A stretch of 20,648 bases of DNA, from positions 1 through 20,648 of the forward strand of contig CAZKXU010000061.1 of the NCBI GenBank assembly GCA_964556665.1, in the 5' to 3' direction. Origin of the DNA: CAZKXU01 sp964556665. Lineage in GTDB: Bacteria; Bdellovibrionota_C; UBA2361; CAZKXU01. Below, one piece after another: positions 15,023-20,648 of this stretch. How positions within the stretch are numbered: position 1 is the stretch's first letter; each line of letters begins with the position of its first letter. The notes under the pieces are model-generated. The model searched no databases. It saw nothing but the letters and a program-made list of their open reading frames with translations, and was not told the DNA's origin. Both the position numbers and the translations under genes were made by a program.

Positions 15023-15453
15023 GGATATATCTTTAAGAGGTAAACTATTACTGCTATTTTATTGATGCAGTTACTGAGGTAGCGGATACCTTGAATATCG
15101 TTTAAAAAATAAAAAACTTTAACTAAATGTTTTACCTACTAGAACGAGAGATTGACTGGTTGGTATTGCCACTCTAGCAGAGCTGAAATAACCGCTCTCA
15201 GGAAGGATTTTGTCGTACAATAGTAATTTCAGTGAGTTGTGTTAATAAGTGGTAACTACTCAAAAAGTATGGGTAAAATCGTAGGGGCAGCCTGCGGCTG
15301 TCTCAGTGTGCGAGCCGTGCTCGCACAGGCCCGGAGTTAATGAGTAGCTAGATTCAGTGTGGGGTAGCGCTAGGATTTTCTGGATCCTTCTTATATCTTT
15401 ATGACTCTTACAATGGGGGATTCCCTGCGTCTACTTTTTTTAACGGTGACTAA
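15023..15453. other. 431-base divergent intergenic region upstream of the FHA/T3SS operon
   Basis: No gene is supported here. The region is A/T-rich with isolated TACAAT motifs (near 15215 and 15408) that could be -10 boxes but lack good -35 partners. It contains a two-hairpin GC-rich element at 15281-15326, entered separately. The operon promoter should lie here. A GGTGA five bases before the ATG at 15454 is the likely ribosome binding site. Confidence 0.5.
15281..15326. repeat. GTAG-headed double hairpin (possible second REP type)
   Basis: GTAG at 15281 is followed by CAGCC - TGC - GGCTG (15288-15300). Seven bases later comes a perfect 8-bp stem, GTGCGAGC - CGT - GCTCGCAC (15308-15326). 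GTAG before a short palindrome is the other known head of REP elements. Only one copy is in the window, so repeat status is inferred. Confidence 0.35.
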
Positions 15454-16782
15454 ATGTTTGCCCTGGAGATCGACTTTCAGGATGGAGTATCGAAGCCTGA
15501 GCATATTTTGGTGCGACGCCCACACGCTTTAGTTGGTGGTACCGATGAAGCACATGTGATCATTGAGGATCTTAAGGATGTTGGATATCAGATTCGCTTA
15601 ATTCGAGATATTGGGCGGAAGTTTAGAACTGTGCCGGTGGGGGCATTGGAGAACAGCAGAATAAAAACCCTACTGGTTGGGACTTATGATGGCTACTCAA
15701 CTTTTGAGTTAGCAGGTATCACGCTTAATATAACAGCTCTAGATCTGGATCTTACACTACGGGAAGGTGAGCCCTCCGACAGGGCCAGCGTGCGCATACT
15801 GAGGCAGGCAGTGGCGCTTGATTCACCTAGATTTCCAGCGATAGTGGTTATGGGAAGTGAGCCGGCTATTATTTCATTTGGAGTTGGACAGCCGGTGTAC
15901 ATCGGCAGATCGAAGAGGTGCTCACTGCGTTTAGAAGTTTCCGATATCTCAGCTGAGCATGCACGGGTCGGATTCGAAAACGGCAAATTCTGGGTTGAGG
16001 ATCTTGGTTCTACTAATGGAACCTTCGTGAATCAACAGCAGGTCTCGGGACGCATGGAGGTGCAGCCGTCAACGCCAATTACTGTCGGCAAGGAAACGAC
16101 GTTATTTTTAATTAATAGTGAGGAGGCGTTAAATCGCGTCCGGAATCATTCATTTGGTTCGGTTATACGCTCTGTAACTGAAGAGCGACGTTTTCCAGCG
16201 CTTGTTACGGTTTCGCCATTAGCAAGGCCGGCGCGAGTGGTAATCCCATTTAATGGGAGTATAAACATCGGTAGGGATCCATCTAGTGATATCTGGCTTG
16301 GAGCACCGCATGTTTCAAGGAAACACTGCACCTTTAATCTTGCCAAGACCGGTGAGATACAGGTTGCAGATGGCAGCACCAACGGTACCGGTCATGATAC
16401 TGGTCTTCTTCGTCGTGGTGAGAAGTTAGAGGTGGAGGGTAAGGCCAAAGTTTTTGATTTTGGCAGCGGAATTACCGTGGCGCTTTGTTACAATGAGAGT
16501 GAGGAGCGGCAGTTTGTTGATTCTGGTGGTCTACTTCATGTATTTCAGCCGATCTCACTTGCAACTGCTCGTCCGTCAAAAGAAGAGGATGAGAAGAAGT
16601 TCGAGCGGCAGCTAGAGGAGCTACGCAAGGAAAAGATAGAGCGCGAGCTGCCTTTGTCGTTTTTGGTCAAACTTTATAATTCGTATGGATTGTTTGGTAA
16701 GGTAGGATTTTTGCTCTTATTGTTGTCGTTTCTTTTTTGTATTTTAACAGTGGCTGCTTTGCTCATCTCGGTGATGGCTTAG
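15454..16782 (+). CDS. tandem FHA-domain membrane protein, possible SctD-like T3SS component
   Basis: The 442-residue protein has an N-terminal domain (1-125) without a clear match. FHA 1 at about 145-200 has G151-R152 in YIGRSKR, S166/H169 and GSTNGTF with N188. FHA 2 at about 268-330 has G273-R274, SRKHC at 288-292 and GSTNGT. A Glu/Lys-rich helix (about 365-405) leads to a single C-terminal membrane helix at about 418-440 that ends the protein. Cytoplasmic FHA plus a membrane helix recalls SctD-type ring proteins (Chlamydia CdsD also has tandem FHA), but the periplasmic ring domain is missing. It heads an operon with sctJ and sctQ. Both FHA domains keep their phosphothreonine-binding residues. 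The SctD link is an inference; FHA domains are certain. Confidence 0.85.
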   Translation: MFALEIDFQDGVSKPEHILVRRPHALVGGTDEAHVIIEDLKDVGYQIRLIRDIGRKFRTVPVGALENSRIKTLLVGTYDGYSTFELAGITLNITALDLDLTLREGEPSDRASVRILRQAVALDSPRFPAIVVMGSEPAIISFGVGQPVYIGRSKRCSLRLEVSDISAEHARVGFENGKFWVEDLGSTNGTFVNQQQVSGRMEVQPSTPITVGKETTLFLINSEEALNRVRNHSFGSVIRSVTEERRFPALVTVSPLARPARVVIPFNGSINIGRDPSSDIWLGAPHVSRKHCTFNLAKTGEIQVADGSTNGTGHDTGLLRRGEKLEVEGKAKVFDFGSGITVALCYNESEERQFVDSGGLLHVFQPISLATARPSKEEDEKKFERQLEELRKEKIERELPLSFLVKLYNSYGLFGKVGFLLLLLSFLFCILTVAALLISVMA

Positions 16783-16811
16783 GGCTGTTCATAAAAATAA
16801 GGAGTCGTGTT

Positions 16812-18059
16812 ATGTCAACAGATAGTACTGAATTAACATTTGTTCGTTGCCCGTCCTGCCGTAGTTTGGTGCCGGCAGTTTCAACCCGTTGCCGCATGTG
16901 CGGTGCTACGTTGGAGGCTTCAGACAAAGTCGAGCCAAAGTCCGAGGATATTGCGACTCGAACAAGTCGGGTAAAGCAGCGTACTATGACCGAGCAGGAT
17001 AGTGAGCTTAATGCTGCTGCCGACAAATTAAGAGATGAGAATAGTACTGTGCTAGCAGACACTAGCCCTGCCACTGAGTTGGAGGATGAGGATCCACTTG
17101 CAGATTTTCTTGCTGATACAGAGATAGATGAGGCAAACATGGAGACGAAATCTCCTGTGGCTTCTAAGCCTAAAGATGAAGAGGTAGCTCCTCTGGTTGC
17201 CTCAAACGGCAGTTCTAATGGTCATCATCTGGCAGAGGAGGCAAAGGAGTCTAAGGTGGTTGTAGAAAGTGGAGGCAAACCTTTTGATAAACCATCAGGT
17301 CTTTCCTTTGGTAAACGTGAGGAGAAGAAGGAGATCTCCGGCGACAAGAGTGCTGCAGCAGCGGTTGAGCCGCGTGCGCAGCAGCCAGCTGCACAGTCCA
17401 AGCCGCAGCAGGGAGTGGAGAAGCAACACTCTCAGTCCACGCAAAATAATCAGCAGTCGCAGCAGCAGCGTCAGGGTAGAGATCAATCCGCACAGGGGCG
17501 GGATGGGAACCGTGAGCAGCGTGCGCAGGCATCTCAGGGGAATCAGCCGCGCGAGGATCGCAGATCCGGGCAGGAGAGATCACAGGAGCGCCATAGAGAG
17601 GATCGGCGCAATTGGCATGAACCACGGGATAATCGTGAAGGGGCTGCAAGCAAAGGACGCTCAGATAATCAGGAACAGCGTGGATCTAAGGGTGCACAGG
17701 TACACAAAGCATCAGTCGGCGGAATGTTAGTTGGCTGGCTAGTGACATACCAGGATCCAAACGGTCGTTCACTTGAGCTTAGAGAGAGTAAATTCTTTGT
17801 GACTAGGAGTAGCCTAAAACCTTCCGACCTGGTAATAGATGATCCGTCAGTGTCGACTCCACACGCCATGCTAAAGGTAGATCCTGCAGGCTCAATTAAG
17901 GTACAGGACTTAATGAGTGATCGCGGGGTTTATGTAAAGCGGAAGAATGGCAACTCCTTTCAAAAGGAAGAGGAGCTTTGTGTATTGAGTCATGGTGATT
18001 GGATACGATTTGGAGATGTGGAGTATCTAGTTTGCTTGATTGCAAATTTAGGAACCTAA
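16812..18059 (+). CDS. zinc-ribbon, low-complexity and degenerate FHA protein
   Basis: The ATG at 16812 follows GGAG by 7 bases, so the longer frame from 16737 is rejected. The 415-residue protein starts with a zinc ribbon: C13/C16 in VRCPSC and C27/C30 in RCRMC. An acidic stretch and then a long Gln/Arg/Asn/Ser-rich, probably disordered segment (about 185-300) follow. A C-terminal FHA-like domain spans about 305-412. There the GR motif reads TR (FFVTRSS), the S..H pair is kept (VSTPHAML), but the asparagine of the NG turn is lost (SDRGVYV). It may therefore have lost phosphothreonine binding. No signal peptide or membrane helix: cytoplasmic. It sits 29 bases after the tandem FHA gene and 21 before sctJ. 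Role unknown; a sorting-platform scaffold is one idea. Confidence 0.8.
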   Translation: MSTDSTELTFVRCPSCRSLVPAVSTRCRMCGATLEASDKVEPKSEDIATRTSRVKQRTMTEQDSELNAAADKLRDENSTVLADTSPATELEDEDPLADFLADTEIDEANMETKSPVASKPKDEEVAPLVASNGSSNGHHLAEEAKESKVVVESGGKPFDKPSGLSFGKREEKKEISGDKSAAAAVEPRAQQPAAQSKPQQGVEKQHSQSTQNNQQSQQQRQGRDQSAQGRDGNREQRAQASQGNQPREDRRSGQERSQERHREDRRNWHEPRDNREGAASKGRSDNQEQRGSKGAQVHKASVGGMLVGWLVTYQDPNGRSLELRESKFFVTRSSLKPSDLVIDDPSVSTPHAMLKVDPAGSIKVQDLMSDRGVYVKRKNGNSFQKEEELCVLSHGDWIRFGDVEYLVCLIANLGT

Positions 18060-18080
18060 AAATAGAAGACTCGATAATCA

Positions 18081-18938
18081 ATGAGAGGATTCAACGCGCA
18101 ATTAATCATTCAGGTCATTTTGCTAACTTTCTTGGTTGGCTGTAACTATGTTCCTGTAGCGGAGGATCTTAGTCAGCGCCAGGCTAATGAAGTTATAGCC
18201 GCCTTGAATGATCGCGGCATTGGGTCGTACGCAGAAAGAGGTACCGGCTCCAGGGCGAACTATAAGGTTGAAGTTAAGCGTGGTTTCTATTCTCAGGCAA
18301 AATCCGTGTTATTTGAGCTGCAGCTGCCAAGTGAGGATAAACTCACATTTGCCGATCTGACTACACAAAAGGGGTTGGTCCCTAACTCCCGTGAGATTGA
18401 AAGCCTAAGAGTAGATCGCGCCTTGGCCGTGCAGGTGGAGGATCTGCTGAATGCCATCTCGCAGGTACAAGAGGCGCGCGTAGTAGTACGTGCAAAATCT
18501 TTAGAAACTGGGCAGTCTCCCTCGGTGTCTGTAGTGATTAAAGAGCGGAAAGGCACAGTAGTAGATCCTGCAGAGGTAGTGCGTATCGTTTCAAAGACAG
18601 TACCTGGTATAAATATAGACCAGATCTCATTATATAAAGCCCAACAGTATGATTCTAAGGTAGTGGTTAGTGATAGTGGAGTCTATAATGCGGCAGGAAA
18701 GGTCGTTGCAGTACCGCTCACCCCTTTTCTGCACTCTTACAGAGTACCGGAGGGTGATTATAACGGTTTAGCCATCACCTTTGCAGCTTTTTTAGTGCTG
18801 ACCGGAGCGATAGGATTTCTTGTTGGTCGTTGGCTAGGGTTAGTTAAGGATGCTGAAAAACGGGAGGTTAGCCGGTTACCAACGATTTCAACCCGCACCT
18901 TTGCAGTAGATCGGGAGCGCGATTCATCAGAGGCATAA
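18081..18938 (+). CDS. sctJ: type III secretion inner-membrane ring lipoprotein SctJ (YscJ/PrgK family)
   Basis: SctJ forms the inner ring of the T3SS basal body in the inner membrane, facing the periplasm. The 285-residue protein begins with a lipoprotein signal whose lipobox FLVGC places the lipidated cysteine at residue 21. The first ring-building domain contains DLSQRQANEVIAALNDRGI and a Y..A...LFELQLP segment. The second (about 110-190) contains SQVQEARVVVRA, PSVSVVIKER and VSKTVPGINIDQISLY, the family's PSVSV...VPGL signature. A membrane helix at about 228-250 and a basic cytoplasmic tail end it. The shorter length and lipid anchor distinguish it from FliF. The next gene starts one base after its stop. 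No ribosome binding site is obvious. Confidence 0.88.
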   Translation: MRGFNAQLIIQVILLTFLVGCNYVPVAEDLSQRQANEVIAALNDRGIGSYAERGTGSRANYKVEVKRGFYSQAKSVLFELQLPSEDKLTFADLTTQKGLVPNSREIESLRVDRALAVQVEDLLNAISQVQEARVVVRAKSLETGQSPSVSVVIKERKGTVVDPAEVVRIVSKTVPGINIDQISLYKAQQYDSKVVVSDSGVYNAAGKVVAVPLTPFLHSYRVPEGDYNGLAITFAAFLVLTGAIGFLVGRWLGLVKDAEKREVSRLPTISTRTFAVDRERDSSEA

Positions 18939-18939
18939 A

Positions 18940-19170
18940 ATGGATGGACTGAAGATTAAACATTTTCCACCAGAACAGAGAGCATTAATAACTGTGGCGG
19001 TCTTAATGGATGGTCGTGAAGCGCAGAACTATCTTGAAAATGATAAGTATCATGGCAAGGAGTTTGCGGATGCCGCTTCCGAGCTAGCGGCGATTGTAGC
19101 TGATATTAGAACACCCTTAGCGGGGTCGTTGTTAAGGGACGCCTTAAAGGAATTAGAAGCAAGGAATTAG
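18940..19170 (+). CDS. 76-aa protein of unknown function between sctJ and sctQ
   Basis: I do not recognise a family. The ATG lies one base past the sctJ stop and has AGAGG six bases upstream, so it is a real, coupled gene. The 76-residue product is soluble and probably mostly helical. It has no signal peptide, membrane helix or cysteine and is mildly acidic. It contains an Ala-rich helix EFADAASELAAIVADIRTP and a final helix SLLRDALKELEARN. In many T3SS operons sctK and sctL (sorting-platform cargo and stator) lie between sctJ and sctQ. This protein is far too short for either but could be a reduced or unrelated sorting-platform component or a chaperone. That is inference from position only. 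Confidence 0.65.
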   Translation: MDGLKIKHFPPEQRALITVAVLMDGREAQNYLENDKYHGKEFADAASELAAIVADIRTPLAGSLLRDALKELEARN

Positions 19171-19176
19171 TTTATT

Positions 19177-20193
19177 ATGTCATCAGCAGTCACATCAGAA
19201 ATAAGACTACAGAGCTGGAATCCGCTGCGGGAGTTAGACGCTGCTGCGCCAGATCTAGTCAGCTATTCTAGGGGGTTTCTACGATGTAGAGCAGAGAAGT
19301 GGTTTCCAGGATTTGATTCTCAATGGCAGCCGCTTATTCATGCTATCGGTTTAGATCTCAAAGTAATTGAGATAAAGCCGATATTAGAACTTCCTACAGT
19401 CGAAATGTTGACATTTGGTGGCACGCTCAACGCCGAGCCGTTGTGGATGCACATAGAGGATGCTACGCGTGAATTGATACTTGAGTATTGCACGCCTGGG
19501 GCTAAAGCAAGCGTCAAGGGTATAATTCTTGAGTATATTATCAGACGACTTTTTTCAAGCTTAGCGCTTTCATGGAGTGGACCAACTCTTAACACCAGAT
19601 TTGATAATGCGTTACAGTATTCTGCTGCCGAGCGGTTTGGAATTAAGTTGGGGTTAAAGCTAAACGGACAACCCGCCTCAATCTACTTCAGTTTTGGTTC
19701 TGGTTTTGCTGATATACTAGACGCCTTATGGCGTAAACAGATTCGCTCAACCACTGCTAGCACTTTACAGGGTGGAGAGTTGACGATGCAGTTTGCGGAG
19801 TTAGCAGTGCCAGAAAAGTCAGCGACAGATTATCTTAAGAAAGGTACGATAGTAGACCTGGAGGTGCCAGTATCAGATCATGTAATTCTGCGGCTTGGTG
19901 GTAAACCTTGGCTACCTGCACGATTGTTGCACAGTGATAATAAATTTGTGTGTGAGATTGTGAGTGGTGGCTTGCCACAGAATGTGACAATTGAGGATAC
20001 GGCACGCATTACTGTAGATATAAAGGCTGGAAAGATTGATGGTGCTTTGGTTTCCGAGCTTTCTCAGGTAGGGGCCAGCTTTGTAACAGATACGGCTCTG
20101 ACTGATAGAGTATCATTAGGTATTGCTTCCGATAGGTCTGTGGCCGCTGTATTGTCAACATATGAAGGAAGGTTTGCTGTCAGTGTCTTATAG
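19177..20193 (+). CDS. sctQ: type III secretion cytoplasmic ring/sorting-platform protein SctQ (SpoA family)
   Basis: The 338-residue protein is diverged but has the SctQ plan. An N-terminal region of about 200 residues without clear motifs precedes two C-terminal SpoA (FliN/FliM-type) modules. The first, at about 205-262, has the pattern YLKKGTIVDLEVPVSDHVILRLGGKPWLPARLL...FVCEIV. The second, at about 277-338, reads ARITVDIKAGKIDG, then LSQVGASFVTDTALTDRVSLGI and the final EGRFAVSVL. SctQ pods bind the ATPase-stalk and cargo below the export gate. Length agrees with the family (300-350). The gene follows the 76-aa gene by 6 bases with AAGGA eleven bases upstream, and its end is overlapped by the DUF1294 gene. 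Position after sctJ is consistent with T3SS. Moderate confidence because sequence identity is low. Confidence 0.75.
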   Translation: MSSAVTSEIRLQSWNPLRELDAAAPDLVSYSRGFLRCRAEKWFPGFDSQWQPLIHAIGLDLKVIEIKPILELPTVEMLTFGGTLNAEPLWMHIEDATRELILEYCTPGAKASVKGIILEYIIRRLFSSLALSWSGPTLNTRFDNALQYSAAERFGIKLGLKLNGQPASIYFSFGSGFADILDALWRKQIRSTTASTLQGGELTMQFAELAVPEKSATDYLKKGTIVDLEVPVSDHVILRLGGKPWLPARLLHSDNKFVCEIVSGGLPQNVTIEDTARITVDIKAGKIDGALVSELSQVGASFVTDTALTDRVSLGIASDRSVAAVLSTYEGRFAVSVL

Positions 20194-20518
20194 CAGATTT
20201 TATACTCTTCTTTCTTTTCTACTATATTCCTCGCTTTTACTAGGATTTAAATACTTTGTTAGCTTGGATTGGATGAGCTCCTACCTTGCCAGCATTAATA
20301 TCATAGTATTGTTTATCCTAGGCTTGGATAAAGGACTAGCGCAGTCCCAGTCTATACGAGTTCCTGAGAAGGTGTTACTAGGTTTGTCACTACTAGGTGG
20401 GAGTATAGGTGCAATAATCGGAATGAAATTAGTGCGGCATAAGATTAGGAAGGATCGCTTTGTTTTCCAGATTGGGGTCATATTAATTATTCAGATATTG
20501 GCTTTAGCACTGATTTAG
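20162..20518 (+). CDS. DUF1294 family membrane protein
   Basis: From the ATG at 20162 the protein has 118 residues with about four hydrophobic segments: about 14-30, 35-52, 70-88 and 100-117. The DUF1294 signature is clear: DKGLAQSQSIRVPEKVLLGLSLLGGSIGAIIGMKLVRHKIRKDRF. These inner-membrane proteins have no established function. The start is uncertain. The ATG overlaps sctQ by 32 bases and lacks a ribosome binding site, while a GTG at 20183 has AAGGAAGG about 10 bases upstream and would give 111 residues. Either way it overlaps the sctQ end and is co-transcribed with the T3SS genes, which is unusual for this family. It is the last gene seen before the window ends. Confidence 0.82.
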   Translation: MKEGLLSVSYSRFYTLLSFLLYSSLLLGFKYFVSLDWMSSYLASINIIVLFILGLDKGLAQSQSIRVPEKVLLGLSLLGGSIGAIIGMKLVRHKIRKDRFVFQIGVILIIQILALALI

Positions 20519-20584
20519 TTCAGGTAAAGTTAACACAGAAGCATTGGGAGGGCGGACATATTGGATATCCCTAAAAACCTACTG

Positions 20585-20619
20585 GGAGCACTAGGCAGTG
20601 CTTCGCGCTATCGCGCTCC
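20585..20619. repeat. paired-hairpin element at the right edge
   Basis: Two hairpins lie side by side: AGCACT - AGGC - AGTGCT (20587-20602) and CGCG - CTAT - CGCG (20604-20615). Flanking GGAG (20585-20588) could pair with CTCC (20616-20619), making a small three-way junction. It lies 67 bases after the DUF1294 stop. It could be a dispersed repeat, part of a structured RNA continuing past the window, or a terminator-like structure without a T-run. Confidence 0.35.
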
Positions 20620-20648
20620 GTAAGGAACGGGAACAGACTTAGGCTGCT

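Noticed and set aside
16737..16811. Earlier start for the zinc-ribbon/FHA protein
   Set aside because: It overlaps the end of the tandem FHA gene, and the ATG at 16812 has a well-placed GGAG.
17269..17730. 153-aa open frame overlapping the low-complexity part of the zinc-ribbon/FHA gene, plus a 132-aa frame opposite
   Set aside because: These are by-products of the repetitive CAG-rich sequence; neither has a family signature or a supported start.
18081..18938. Assignment of SctJ as flagellar FliF
   Set aside because: FliF is about 550 residues without a lipobox. This protein has 285 residues and a lipobox cysteine at position 21, as in SctJ.

Overview
The window looks like a chromosomal segment of a Gram-negative bacterium. 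It carries a TonB-type energy transducer, a TatA translocase subunit, lipoproteins, two tRNAs and part of a type III secretion (T3SS) inner-membrane/C-ring set. Base composition is intermediate (roughly mid-40s % GC by eye). ScpAB rather than MukBEF, an MJ0042-type zinc-ribbon protein and several FHA proteins beside T3SS genes argue against a typical enterobacterium. They would fit a deltaproteobacterial/myxobacterial/Bdellovibrio-like lineage or an uncultured relative. That placement is inference; no rRNA is present to settle it.

Layout. 1-840: a type II toxin-antitoxin pair with its own promoter and a palindromic operator. 979-3342: divergent tonB-like (-) and tatA (+), then a membrane-anchored zinc-ribbon protein (-). 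3598-8086: a co-directional housekeeping stretch with NAD(P)-dependent glutamate dehydrogenase, RlmB-type rRNA methyltransferase, the condensin accessory pair scpA-scpB and an RluB-type pseudouridine synthase. 8123-8199: initiator tRNA. 8344-12158: ALDH7-family aldehyde dehydrogenase, a small secreted protein (-), tRNA-Leu(CAG), a tiny lipoprotein and a leucine-dehydrogenase-type enzyme. 12256-13911: RNase E/G (-). 14329-15022: a single-FHA protein and a CheY-like receiver, convergent. 15454-20518: one tight operon with a two-FHA membrane protein, a zinc-ribbon/low-complexity/FHA protein, SctJ, an unknown 76-aa protein, SctQ with two SpoA domains, and a DUF1294 membrane protein.

Two things stand out. 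First, 1-12.25 kb is studded with a GGAC-headed palindromic repeat. There are six inverted pairs (REPINs, about 74-80 bp) and one solo copy, each within about 40 bp downstream of a gene 3' end, in two stem subfamilies. One arm shows a compensatory base-pair change. The family is absent from the last 8.4 kb, which contains the FHA/T3SS operon. Second, that operon appears to be an unusual T3SS subset. SctJ and SctQ are coupled to stand-alone FHA proteins, one of which resembles an SctD cut off just after its membrane helix. The export gate, ATPase, secretin and a full SctD are not in the window.

Glutamate dehydrogenase, leucine dehydrogenase and ALDH7 together suggest amino-acid catabolism feeding NAD(P)H and 2-oxo acids, but they are not one operon. 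The other genes are standard chromosome maintenance, translation and envelope functions.
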